Assembly (NCBI RefSeq): GCF_018998565.1
Contig: NZ_JAHNZO010000007.1
Coordinates: 186,001-250,000, forward strand
Direction of reading: 5' to 3'
From: Paenibacillus oleatilyticus
Lineage (GTDB): Bacteria; Bacillota; Bacilli; Paenibacillales; NBRC-103111
Length of the DNA stretch: 64,000 bases
Below, one piece after another: positions 40,529 to 48,915 of this stretch (the first letter of the stretch is position 1; the number at the start of each line of letters is the position of its first letter). The translations under genes and the position numbers were made by a program. The notes beneath the pieces are model-generated. The model saw only the letters and a program-made list of their open reading frames with translations, was not told the origin of the DNA and ran no database searches.

Positions 40529-42835
40529 ATGATGAAACGAAAAGCTTGGGCGCTGCTGCTGATCGTCGTGCTTCTGGCTTCGCTGCTGCCTGCGGCTGCC
40601 TTCGCCGCTGCGGCTTGGGCGCCGAATACCTCGTACAAAGCCGGTGACATTGTCTCCTACGGAGGCTCGGATTACCAATGTATTCAACCCCACACCTCGC
40701 TCGTCGGATGGGAACCGCCGAACGTTCCCGCCCTGTGGAAGCTGCATAGCGGCGGCGGGACGGATACCCAGCCTCCTACCGCACCGGCCAATTTGAGCGT
40801 TAGCGGGAAAACATCGACCACCGTCAGCTTATCCTGGGGCGCATCGACCGATAACGTCGGCGTAACGGGCTATGACGTGTACCAAGGCGGAGCGCTTGTT
40901 GGAAACGCTGCCACGACTTCGTATACCGTGAGCGGCCTGACGCCGTCGACCTCTTACACGTTTACAGTAAAAGCGAAGGACGCTGCCGGCAACGTATCGG
41001 CCGCCAGCAATGCCGTCACCGTCACGACGGACGGGGCTCCTACCGACACGACGCCGCCTACGGCGCCGACAGGTGTTAGCGCTTCCAACGTAACGTCGAC
41101 CAGCGTGTCGCTAACTTGGACGGCATCGACCGACAATGTCGGCGTAACGGGATATGACGTGTACCAGGGCAGCACGCTTGTTGGAAGCGTTGCCACGACT
41201 TCGTATACCGTGAGCGGCCTGACGCCGTCGACCTCGTACACGTTTACGGTAAAAGCAAAGGACGCTGCCGGCAACGTATCCGCTGCGAGCAATGCCATCT
41301 CCGTTAAGACGAACGGGACGTCGAACGACACAACCCCGCCTACGGCGCCGACAGGTGTTAGCGCTTCCAACGTAACGTCGAGCAGCGTGACGTTAACCTG
41401 GACGGCATCGACCGATAATGTCGGCGTAACCGGATACGACGTGTACCAAGGCAGCACGCTTGTTGGAAGCGTTGCCACGACCTCGTACACGGTAACCGGT
41501 CTGACGGCTTCAACGTCGTATACGTTTACGGTGAAAGCCAAAGACGCTGCCGGCAACGTATCCGCTGCAAGCAATGCCGTCACGGTTACGACATCCGGCA
41601 ACGGCGGTGGCGGCAAGAAAATCGTCACGTATTACCCGGCTTGGGCAGTCTATGGTCGCAACTTCAAAGTGCCGGAAATCGACGCTTCGAAGGTTACCCA
41701 TATCAACTATGCTTTTGCGGACATTTGCTGGAACGGCAAACACGGCAATCCGGATCCGACCGGACCGAACCCGCAAACCTGGGCTTGCGCCGATGAGAAG
41801 GGCAATATCAACGTACCGAACGGATCTATCGTTCAGGGCGATACATGGGCCGATACCGGCATGTCGTATCCGGGAGATACGTGGGATCAGCCGCTCAAGG
41901 GCAGCTTCAATCAATTGATCAAGCTGAAGAAGGCGAATCCGCATCTGAAGACGCTCATTTCTGTCGGCGGCTGGAGCTGGTCCAACCGGTTCTCGGACGT
42001 GGCGGCCGATCCGGCGACACGGTCCAATTTTGCCAAATCGGCGGTTGACTTCATCCGCAAATACCAATTTGACGGTGTCGATCTCGACTGGGAATATCCG
42101 GTCAGCGGCGGTTTGGCAGGCAACAGCAAGCGTCCGGAGGATAAGCAAAACTTCACGCTGCTGCTGCAGGCAGTCAGAAACGAGCTGAATGCCGCCGGTG
42201 CGGCCGACGGCAAGCAGTACTTGCTTACGATTGCTTCCGGGGCAGGCCCGAACTACGTGAACAACACGGAGCTGTCCAAGATCGCGCAAACGCTCGACTG
42301 GATCAACATCATGACGTACGATTTCCACGGCGGCTGGGAATCCAAGTCCGGACACAACGCTCCGCTCTATTTCGACCCGGCGGATAACAGCGAAGATCCG
42401 GTCAACTTCAACGTCGACAAGGCGGTCGATAATCATTTGAACGCCGGCGTGCCCGCCTCCAAGCTGGTGCTCGGTATCCCGTACTACGGCAAAGGCTGGC
42501 AGGGCTGCGCCTCGGCAAACAATGGCCAGTATCAACAGTGCGCCGGCGTATCCCAGAAAGGAACGTGGGAGAACGGATCGTTCGATTTCTACGATCTGGA
42601 AGCCAACTACATCAACAAGAACGGCTATACGCGCTACTGGAACAACGTAACCAAAACACCGTTCCTGTATCAGCCGAACGGCGGCATCTTCATCTCGTAC
42701 GACGACGCCGAATCGATTCAGCACAAGGTCAATTACATCAAGTCCAAAGGCCTTGCCGGCGCCATGACGTGGGAAGTAACGCAGGACCGCAACAAAACGC
42801 TGCAAACGATCGTGAAAAACGGTCTGAATCCGTAA
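40529..42835 (+). CDS. Secreted GH18 chitinase with CBM5/12 and three fibronectin III domains
   Basis: The product has 768 residues. In order: a signal peptide ending near AFAAA; a CBM5/12 chitin-binding module (about 29-75, AWAPNTSYKAGDIVSYGGSDYQ); three fibronectin type III domains of 94-residue spacing (about 83-358); and a GH18 barrel (about 365-765). The catalytic motif is DGVDLDWEYP with Glu522 as proton donor, and SVGGWSWS forms another conserved strand. MTYDFHG and the C-terminal GAMTWEVTQD complete the signature. It cleaves chitin outside the cell. Control by the leader element and the cre-like site is inferred. Confidence 0.95.
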   Translation: MMKRKAWALLLIVVLLASLLPAAAFAAAAWAPNTSYKAGDIVSYGGSDYQCIQPHTSLVGWEPPNVPALWKLHSGGGTDTQPPTAPANLSVSGKTSTTVSLSWGASTDNVGVTGYDVYQGGALVGNAATTSYTVSGLTPSTSYTFTVKAKDAAGNVSAASNAVTVTTDGAPTDTTPPTAPTGVSASNVTSTSVSLTWTASTDNVGVTGYDVYQGSTLVGSVATTSYTVSGLTPSTSYTFTVKAKDAAGNVSAASNAISVKTNGTSNDTTPPTAPTGVSASNVTSSSVTLTWTASTDNVGVTGYDVYQGSTLVGSVATTSYTVTGLTASTSYTFTVKAKDAAGNVSAASNAVTVTTSGNGGGGKKIVTYYPAWAVYGRNFKVPEIDASKVTHINYAFADICWNGKHGNPDPTGPNPQTWACADEKGNINVPNGSIVQGDTWADTGMSYPGDTWDQPLKGSFNQLIKLKKANPHLKTLISVGGWSWSNRFSDVAADPATRSNFAKSAVDFIRKYQFDGVDLDWEYPVSGGLAGNSKRPEDKQNFTLLLQAVRNELNAAGAADGKQYLLTIASGAGPNYVNNTELSKIAQTLDWINIMTYDFHGGWESKSGHNAPLYFDPADNSEDPVNFNVDKAVDNHLNAGVPASKLVLGIPYYGKGWQGCASANNGQYQQCAGVSQKGTWENGSFDFYDLEANYINKNGYTRYWNNVTKTPFLYQPNGGIFISYDDAESIQHKVNYIKSKGLAGAMTWEVTQDRNKTLQTIVKNGLNP
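40772..41599 (+). repeat. Tandem repeats encoding the three fibronectin III domains
   Basis: The domains repeat with a 282-bp period: the same stretch beginning CCGCCTACGGC starts at 41054 and 41336. Long parts of the copies are near identical at the DNA level, which shows recent duplication or gene conversion. Confidence 0.85.
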
Positions 42836-42888
42836 AACACCCGACAACAAGAGCACCGCATACGCTTCATACCGCACTAATGATTTCC

Positions 42889-42919
42889 GGCCTTCGCCCT
42901 CATCGGGCGGAGGTCTTTT
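42889..42919. terminator. Convergent terminator after the chitinase
   Basis: GGCCTTCGCCC (42889-42899) pairs with GGGCGGAGGTC (42905-42915), then TTTT. The stop codon of the convergent MFS gene is in the loop. Confidence 0.75.
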
Positions 42920-44147
42920 GTTTATCCTTTAACGACGGGTGCAGGTACAGCAGCGAACCGGCCGTGGAAAGCAAGCCGCCCAGCAAAATGGTCCCATGCG
43001 TCCCGAGCCGTTCGGCCAGCACACCGGCCAAAAAAGCCGCCACCGGCATCAGCGTCCACGTCATAAACCGGCTCGTCGCCTGAACGCGTCCTAACAGCCG
43101 GTCGGGCGTCAATGTTTGCCGGATCGTCACGATGCACGGATTCATGGCGGAGGCGGCGATCGTCCCGGCTGCATTCGACAGCAGCAGCATGGCGTAAGTC
43201 TGCGACTGGCTGAAGACGATGACGGACAACCCGCCCAGACAGGAAGCGGCGAATAAAATGGCCCGGTAAGAGAACCGTTTTCGCAGCACGGCCGTCACCA
43301 GCGCTCCCCCGACAGCCCCCAGTCCTCCCGCAGACAAGAGCCAGCCGATGCGGCCGACAGGCAGCTGAATCGTTTCTTTGAGATGAAATACCATCATCGT
43401 CAGGAACAGCGTCGTTCCGAAGACGGATACGAGCATCGCCAGGTTCGTGAATAAAATCGGCTTCGTCCGCACGACAAACTGAAAGCCTTCTTTTAAATCC
43501 GCATACATGCCGTTTGCCGTTTGGGAGCCTGCAGTCGTCTTCCGGATAGGAAGGCTGAGAACCGTCAGAAACGAGATGAAAAAAGTGGCGCTGTTAACGA
43601 GCACTGCATATCCGGGATTGTATAAGCTGATTACCATTCCTCCCAGACCGGGCGCTGCAAGAACGGCCAAGTTCGCAAAACCCGAATTGACCGCATTCAC
43701 CGTCTGCAGATCGCTTTTTCGGACGAGATTCGGCACGGAGGCGATTTGCGCCGTCGTATAGATTTGACCGAGCACGCCTGCGGCCAAGGCGCCGATGTAC
43801 ACGTGCCACATAGCCAGCGAATCCATGATAAACAGAAGGCCCAGCAGCCCCGTAATGACGCCTCTGCCGAGATCGCAGAGCAGCAGCAGCGTTTTGCGGT
43901 TCAACCGGTCGGACCAGATGCCGGTCAAGGGCTGCAGCAGCACCGGAAGACGTTCGAGCGCCGTAACGATTCCCATACTGACCGGTGACCCCGTAATCGC
44001 TAGAACGAGCAGGGGAATCGCGATAAGCTGAATTTGATCTCCGCAGTAGGAAATAAAGCTGCTTCCTACGAAGCGGAAGACCGGGTAATTTCTTTTGAAT
44101 TCCGGCAGCGAAGGCTCGTGGCTTCGTCCGGCAGCCGATGCTTCCAT
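42900..44147 (-). CDS. MFS exporter of the macrolide-efflux-like (MFS_3) group
   Basis: This 415-residue, 12-span transporter shows FRFVGSSFISYCGDQIQLIAIPLLVLAITGSP, GIWSDRLNRKTLLLLCDLGRG and IVTIRQTLTPDRLLGRVQATSRF, the pattern of the MFS_3 group that includes macrolide and siderophore exporters. The ATG at 44147 has AAGGTGGG in front; an in-frame start farther upstream has none. The ArsR-type regulator gene ends 13 bases upstream on the same strand, so they are one operon. Confidence 0.88.
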   Translation of the reverse strand: MEASAAGRSHEPSLPEFKRNYPVFRFVGSSFISYCGDQIQLIAIPLLVLAITGSPVSMGIVTALERLPVLLQPLTGIWSDRLNRKTLLLLCDLGRGVITGLLGLLFIMDSLAMWHVYIGALAAGVLGQIYTTAQIASVPNLVRKSDLQTVNAVNSGFANLAVLAAPGLGGMVISLYNPGYAVLVNSATFFISFLTVLSLPIRKTTAGSQTANGMYADLKEGFQFVVRTKPILFTNLAMLVSVFGTTLFLTMMVFHLKETIQLPVGRIGWLLSAGGLGAVGGALVTAVLRKRFSYRAILFAASCLGGLSVIVFSQSQTYAMLLLSNAAGTIAASAMNPCIVTIRQTLTPDRLLGRVQATSRFMTWTLMPVAAFLAGVLAERLGTHGTILLGGLLSTAGSLLYLHPSLKDKQKTSAR

Positions 44148-44160
44148 GTTCCGCCCACCT

Positions 44161-45210
44161 TTATTCGCCTTGTCGTAAATAATCGGCCAGTTCCTGGGCC
44201 AGCGTATCGATGGCTTTCGTCTTGACACGGTACTTGGCATCGCGGATGTCGACCAGCCTTGCGGCGCGGAGCAGCTTCAAATGATGATGAATCGTCGATT
44301 TTCCGATATTCAGCCGATCTGTCAGATCTTGCAGGCTCCGGTCCTCTTCGGACAGCAGCTTGACGATGCGAAGACGGATTTCGTCGCCGAGCGCCTTATG
44401 CTTAAGAACGAGCGATGTGTCAGGCATATATTTGTCGGCAGGATGGATACTTTCGCTTGCAACAGGATAATGAAATACCTTCGTTCCTTCGATATCCGCT
44501 TCGATGTTCCATGGCCGATAGACGATTTGCGGGATGAGAAGCACCTGGTGAACGCTTGGCTCCGGTGAATACGCGACACCGCCCGTAGCCCATTCGACAA
44601 GCTCCTCCGGGGTCATCCTCTGCTGCATGCTGCGCTTGGCTTCGCCGTCTCTGGTTAAAACGGCAAGGAGCTGCTCCGCTTCCGGCTCGATAACCGTCTC
44701 GTGCCAGCCTGACATCACTTCCGCGAGATGACGCTTCAGCTCTGCCGGATCGGTTGTGCAGATAAAATCGATATAGGCCGGAAAAAACGGGTTCCCGTTC
44801 GCGAGTTCCTGCAGCTTTTGCAAGGCCTTTCTGTCGCCGGAAGCCGCCTGCTTGCGCGAGTTCTGGTGCTCTTTTCCCAGATAGGGAAGACAGATGCTTT
44901 TCAGCTCCTCCGGGGCCAAACGCTCGATATAGGCCAGAAAATCGGGCAGGGAAGCGAAAGCCTGCTGATGGAGCAGCTGGAGCAAAGCCTTCCAAGTATT
45001 GTGCTTCTCTACAAAAGCCAAGTGCCCCAGCATGTCTTCGGACAACGATGCTTTGAGCTTCCTCCAATGTTCCGTCGGCTTCTCCAGCGTATGAAGAAGC
45101 GGTGTGTTCGTCACAGCCGCAATCCCCATCGCGCATTCCCACAGCAGCGAATAGTCGAGCTGCACTTGATACGTCTCCCGCTTCCGTCCGGTGGCTTGAA
45201 TGATGTCCAA
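44161..45210 (-). CDS. ArsR-type regulator with long N-terminal DUF5937-like region
   Basis: The product has 349 residues. The C-terminal ~90 are a winged helix-turn-helix (KALGDEIRLRIVKLLSEEDRSLQDL, GKSTIHHHLKLLRAARLV) of the ArsR/SmtB type. No metal-site cysteines are seen. The ~250-residue N-terminal part resembles DUF5937 and may sense a ligand. TTG at 45210 follows AGAGGTGA by about six bases and is preferred to GTG at 45219. It probably controls the operon with the MFS exporter through the palindromes upstream. Confidence 0.8.
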   Translation of the reverse strand: MDIIQATGRKRETYQVQLDYSLLWECAMGIAAVTNTPLLHTLEKPTEHWRKLKASLSEDMLGHLAFVEKHNTWKALLQLLHQQAFASLPDFLAYIERLAPEELKSICLPYLGKEHQNSRKQAASGDRKALQKLQELANGNPFFPAYIDFICTTDPAELKRHLAEVMSGWHETVIEPEAEQLLAVLTRDGEAKRSMQQRMTPEELVEWATGGVAYSPEPSVHQVLLIPQIVYRPWNIEADIEGTKVFHYPVASESIHPADKYMPDTSLVLKHKALGDEIRLRIVKLLSEEDRSLQDLTDRLNIGKSTIHHHLKLLRAARLVDIRDAKYRVKTKAIDTLAQELADYLRQGE

Positions 45211-45259
45211 CCCAATCACCTCTTCGAATTAAATGATTCTCATGCATTCTATAACATTG

Positions 45260-45294
45260 GAATTTAAAATTCAATATTTTTAGAATTTGAATTC
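45260..45294 (-). promoter_or_regulatory. Palindromes upstream of the ArsR-MFS operon
   Basis: GAATTTAAAATTC (45260-45272) is a palindrome, and GAATTTGAATTC (45283-45294) repeats its half-site. They lie about 50-85 bases before the regulator start and are plausible autoregulatory operators. Confidence 0.5.
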
Positions 45295-45302
45295 GAAAAA
45301 GA

Positions 45303-45335
45303 CCGACGGTCTTCCTTTTTGAGGGAGACCGTCGG
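45303..45335 (-). terminator. Terminator of the ugp-like operon
   Basis: CCGACGGTCT (45303-45312) pairs perfectly with 45326-45335; on the minus strand a T5 run follows. Confidence 0.85.
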
Positions 45336-45347
45336 CCAGGTGAATCG

Positions 45348-46724
45348 TTATTTCGCTACCGTCTTGTTGTATTGCGCAAGCTTCGACGATATTTCTTTAG
45401 CTGCGTCATCCAGCGCTTCTTTCGGAGACTTCTTGCCGTTCAGCACTTCTTCGATTGCGCCTTCGGTAAGCTGGCGGGCTTCCGGGAACACGCCCATAAC
45501 CGCGCCTTGCGTCGCTTTGTTCGCTTTCGTTTGGTGCAGCTGGTCGACCGCTGTTTTAAATTGCGGATACTTGGTCAGATTTTCCTTGACGAGCTGCTCG
45601 TCATACGCTTTTTTCGTGATCGGGAAGTAGCCCGTGTTGACGTGCCAGTAAGCTTGCTGCTTCGGATCGGCGAGGAATTTGATGAACTCCCATGCACCCT
45701 TCTGCTCCGCTTCGGAACGGTTGTTCAAGATGTACAGGCTCGCGCCGCCGACGATGACGCCGCCATCCTTCGCGTCCTTCGGCTTCGGCAGGAAGGCCGT
45801 GCCGACCTGGAACTTGCCTTCCGCTGCGCTGACAATCCCGCGCAGGGAAGCGGTTGAATCGAGCGTCATCGCGACTTGGCCGGCGGCGAACGCTTTTTTC
45901 GTATCGTCGGTTTTGCGGCCGAGGTTCAGCATCGTTTTGTCGTCGATCATTTGCTTCCACCAAGTCATCGTGTTGACGCCGGCATCGCTGCCAAGCAAAG
46001 ATTCCGTGGCCGGGCTCGTGCGGCCGTTGCCGTTGTTCAGCAGCTCGGCGCCTTGGTTCGCGAAGAACTGCTCCATGAACCAGCCGTAGATGGCGAAGGA
46101 AGCGCCGGCTATACCGTCCTTGGTCAGCTTTTTCGCTGCTTCGGCGATTTCTTCGTAGGTGACGGGCGGCTTTTCCGGATCGAGTCCGGCAGCTTTGAAC
46201 ATGTCTTTGTTGTAATACAGAATCGGGTTGGATGTATTGAATGGCATCGAATTCAGCTTGCCGTCCACCGTATAATAGTTCAAAATGTTTTCTTCAAGCT
46301 GGGAGACATCGTATTTGTCAGCGTCGATAAATTTTTGCATCGGCGTGATCGCTTTGGAGTCAATCATGAAGCGGCTGCCGATTTCGTACACCTGAATGAG
46401 TGCCGGACCGCTTTTGGAATCCATGGACGCTTTCATTTTGTTCAAGCTTTCATCATAGGTGCCTTGGAATACGGCTTCGACGACGACGTTTTTCTGGGAG
46501 GCGTTGAAATCGGCGACCAGCTTGTCCACCGCTTTGCCTAGCTCGCCACTCATCGAGTGCCACCAGACGACCTTGACCGGTTCCCCGGCTTTCGGCGCTT
46601 CCTTATTCTCGGCGCCCCCGGCTGCAGGCTTGTCGCCGCCGTTGCCGTTTCCGCATGCCGCCATAAACATCATGACGAAAGCAAGCAGCAGAAGCAGCAT
46701 GCTTTTTTTGTTCAGGTGCTTCAT
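45348..46724 (-). CDS. UgpB-like glycerol-3-phosphate-binding lipoprotein
   Basis: This 458-residue family-1 binding protein has a signal peptide ending in the lipobox FMAAC. The mature start VKVVWWHSMSGELGKAVDKL is typical of UgpB. SFAIYGWFMEQFFANQGAEL and GVIVGGASLYI are also family-like. It captures sn-glycerol-3-phosphate or its diesters outside the cell. It is the last gene of the operon ugpA-ugpE-ugpB. The PhoP-type repeats upstream of the operon support this substrate. Confidence 0.85.
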   Translation of the reverse strand: MKHLNKKSMLLLLLAFVMMFMAACGNGNGGDKPAAGGAENKEAPKAGEPVKVVWWHSMSGELGKAVDKLVADFNASQKNVVVEAVFQGTYDESLNKMKASMDSKSGPALIQVYEIGSRFMIDSKAITPMQKFIDADKYDVSQLEENILNYYTVDGKLNSMPFNTSNPILYYNKDMFKAAGLDPEKPPVTYEEIAEAAKKLTKDGIAGASFAIYGWFMEQFFANQGAELLNNGNGRTSPATESLLGSDAGVNTMTWWKQMIDDKTMLNLGRKTDDTKKAFAAGQVAMTLDSTASLRGIVSAAEGKFQVGTAFLPKPKDAKDGGVIVGGASLYILNNRSEAEQKGAWEFIKFLADPKQQAYWHVNTGYFPITKKAYDEQLVKENLTKYPQFKTAVDQLHQTKANKATQGAVMGVFPEARQLTEGAIEEVLNGKKSPKEALDDAAKEISSKLAQYNKTVAK

Positions 46725-46847
46725 TTCGGTTGATCTCTCCCTTTAATTTGTTATTTATATATAGAGCGAGGAGGCGTTTGGAGACCCGTTGGCTCCGTTA
46801 TGCGGAGTGCCTCAAAAGAGGGCCTCTGCCGCTTCTCGCGCTATGTC

Positions 46848-47669
46848 TTACCCTTTGATCGCTCCGGCGGTCATCCCGCGGACGAGCTGCTTCAGACCGA
46901 GCAGCAGCAAAACAAGCGATGGCAGCAGCACCGTCACGACGCCTGCCAGCACGACGTTCCAATAGGTCAGCTCTTCGAATTGCAGCATGCTGATGCCGAT
47001 CTGGACCGTGCGCATCGATTGCCCGTTCGTGACGAGCAGCGGCCACAAGTACATGTTCCAGTTGCTCAGAAACGAATAGACGCCGAGCGTGGCGAGCGCG
47101 GGCTTGGCCAGCGGCAGCACGAGCCGGGCAAAGCTGCGCAGATGGCCGCAGCCGTCGATTTTGGCGGCCTCGAACAATTCGCGCGGGAGCTGCAGGAAAA
47201 ATTGGCGCAGCAGGAACGTACCGAAGGCGGTTGCCAGAAAAGGCACGATCAATCCCTGGTAGCTGTCGAGCCAGCCCCAGCTTTTGACGGTCAAATAATT
47301 GGGAATGATCGTCACTTCCCACGGAATCATCATGGTGGACAGGAACAGCGCAAACAGGAAGCTTTTGCCCGGAAATCTCATATAGGCGAACGCATAAGCG
47401 GCCAGACTTGCCGTCACGAGCTGCCCCAGCATGATCGTGCCCGAGACAAGGAAGCTATTGGCGATGAATTGGCCGACCGGAATTTGTTTGAGTACTTGAA
47501 TGTAGTTCTCCCAGTGTAAGCTGCCCGGCAGCAGCTTCGGAGGATACGAAGCCGACTCCGCGTTCGTCATGAAGGAGGCCGAGACGGTATACAGGATCGG
47601 ATACAGGGTCAGCACCGCAGCGACGATGAGCACGGTGTACACGAACGTGTTTTGCAAGCGCGAACTCAT
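46848..47669 (-). CDS. UgpE-like ABC permease
   Basis: This 273-residue permease has six spans. The EAA-type loop reads PRELFEAAKIDGCGHLRSFARLVLPLA and PWEVTIIPNYLTV precedes it. It overlaps the upstream permease gene by four bases (ATGA), so translation is coupled. The 123-base gap to the binding-protein gene contains no clear structure. It pairs with the UgpA-like subunit. Confidence 0.87.
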   Translation of the reverse strand: MSSRLQNTFVYTVLIVAAVLTLYPILYTVSASFMTNAESASYPPKLLPGSLHWENYIQVLKQIPVGQFIANSFLVSGTIMLGQLVTASLAAYAFAYMRFPGKSFLFALFLSTMMIPWEVTIIPNYLTVKSWGWLDSYQGLIVPFLATAFGTFLLRQFFLQLPRELFEAAKIDGCGHLRSFARLVLPLAKPALATLGVYSFLSNWNMYLWPLLVTNGQSMRTVQIGISMLQFEELTYWNVVLAGVVTVLLPSLVLLLLGLKQLVRGMTAGAIKG

Positions 47670-48634
47670 TGATAATGTACCTTCCTTTCCAGAAAACGGT
47701 ACTGGAGGACGGTCAGTATCAGCACGATGGCGAACAGGATGAGCGCCTGCGCGCTGCCGATGCCGAAACGGAAGTTCACGAACGCATCCTGATAAATATT
47801 GAACACGATGACGTCGGTGCTGTTCATCGGGCCGCCCTTGGTGAGAATGTGAATTTGCCCGAACGATTGAAACGCCTGAATGACCGAGACGATCCCGACG
47901 AAAAAGAGTGTGGGGGATACGAGCGGCACCGTCAGCTGGAAAAAGGTGCGCAGCGGTCCGGAGCCGTCGATTTTGGCGCTGTCGTAAATTTCCTCGGGCA
48001 CGCTCTGCAAGCCGCTAAGCAGGACGATATAGTTGAAGCCGAGATTCATCCAAATCGTCGTGATGGAGACGGAGACGAGCGCCCAAGCCGGATCGGTCAG
48101 CCAACGGACCGGTTCCACACCGAGCAGCGTCAGGAAATAATTGAGCGTGCCCAGCGTCGGGTGATACAGCATCATCCAGATAACCGAGCCAGTCCCGACA
48201 GAGATGGCGACAGGCAGCGAGAACACGAATTGGAATGCTTTCATCCCCCGAAGCTTGCCTTGGGACAGCGCAGCGAGCAGCAGCGCAAGGGCAATGCCGA
48301 CAGGGACGGTGAGAACCGTGAAGGACAGGGTGACTTTCAAGCTTTCATAAAATTTATCGGAGGCCAGCAGCTCGGTGAAGTTGTCGAGGCCGGCAAAAGC
48401 GGCGATGCGCCCCCGGGGGTCGGTCAAATGCAGGCTGAGGTAAACCGACTTCAAAAGAGGATAGAACAGAAAAATACCGAACAGCAAAAGGGAAGGCAGC
48501 AGGAAAGCATAGGCAAGCGAGGCTTCCTTCCACCGGATCATGCGCAGGCTTCGCCGGCCGGCGGCTGCCCCAGTTTGCCTCTTGGCTGAATTCGGGGCCG
48601 GACGAACCGCTGCGTTACGGTCGAGCAAGGTCAT
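47666..48634 (-). CDS. UgpA-like ABC permease
   Basis: The product is a 322-residue permease. A Lys/Arg-rich N terminus precedes six spans, and the coupling loop is PEEIYDSAKIDGSGPLRTFFQLTVPLV. AAGGAG is placed eight bases before the ATG. It is the first gene of the operon. The promoter region carries four 11-bp-spaced repeats of the PhoP type. No ATPase gene is in the operon, as with other importers that borrow a shared ATPase. Confidence 0.88.
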   Translation of the reverse strand: MTLLDRNAAVRPAPNSAKRQTGAAAGRRSLRMIRWKEASLAYAFLLPSLLLFGIFLFYPLLKSVYLSLHLTDPRGRIAAFAGLDNFTELLASDKFYESLKVTLSFTVLTVPVGIALALLLAALSQGKLRGMKAFQFVFSLPVAISVGTGSVIWMMLYHPTLGTLNYFLTLLGVEPVRWLTDPAWALVSVSITTIWMNLGFNYIVLLSGLQSVPEEIYDSAKIDGSGPLRTFFQLTVPLVSPTLFFVGIVSVIQAFQSFGQIHILTKGGPMNSTDVIVFNIYQDAFVNFRFGIGSAQALILFAIVLILTVLQYRFLERKVHYQ

Positions 48635-48671
48635 GCGGACGCTCCTTTCAGGGACTGGTCTGAACGAGCTA

Positions 48672-48725
48672 ATTATAAAGCGGGGTTGTTATCCAAAGGT
48701 TAATTGCACGTTAAGATATTGTGGA
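48672..48725 (-). promoter_or_regulatory. PhoP-type tandem repeats and -10 box of the ugp-like operon
   Basis: On the minus strand, TCCACA (48720-48725), TTAACG (48709-48714), TTAACC (48698-48703) and ATAACA (48687-48692) are spaced exactly 11 bp apart and resemble TT(A/C/T)ACA, the PhoP box of Bacillus. A TATAAT -10 lies at 48672-48677, nine bases past the last repeat, so the array covers the -35 position. Phosphate-starvation activation is therefore likely. Confidence 0.7.
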
Positions 48726-48773
48726 GAACCGTTCGGAATTTACAAATTCTAAATAACGGCGGCAAATCGGTTG

Positions 48774-48880
48774 TTGAAATTTTGGTAAAACTATGATAAT
48801 TTATAAGCAATCTCATTACATCGTGCGGAAGAACCGCCTTATGTCATGCATTGTTTGCATGCGTAAGGCGGTTTTTTGTC
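48774..48880 (+). promoter_or_regulatory. Promoter followed by a terminator-like hairpin upstream of the kinase gene
   Basis: TTGAAA (48774-48779), 17 bases and TAATTT (48797-48802) form a possible promoter. About 30 bases later AACCGCCTTA (48832-48841) pairs perfectly with 48864-48873, with an inner CATGCA/TGCATG stem, and ends in a T6 run. Transcripts would stop before the kinase gene unless read through, so this is either an attenuator or a short RNA gene. Confidence 0.6.
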
Positions 48881-48915
48881 GTTGTCTGCGAATCGAAAGG
48901 CGGGGAGACGAAGCG

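Noticed and set aside
40772-41599. CRISPR-like or mobile repeats
   Set aside because: The 282-bp repeats are in frame and encode fibronectin III domains.
41510-42877. 455-residue minus-strand frame opposite the chitinase
   Set aside because: The plus strand encodes all GH18 motifs in order; the minus frame has no ribosome site.
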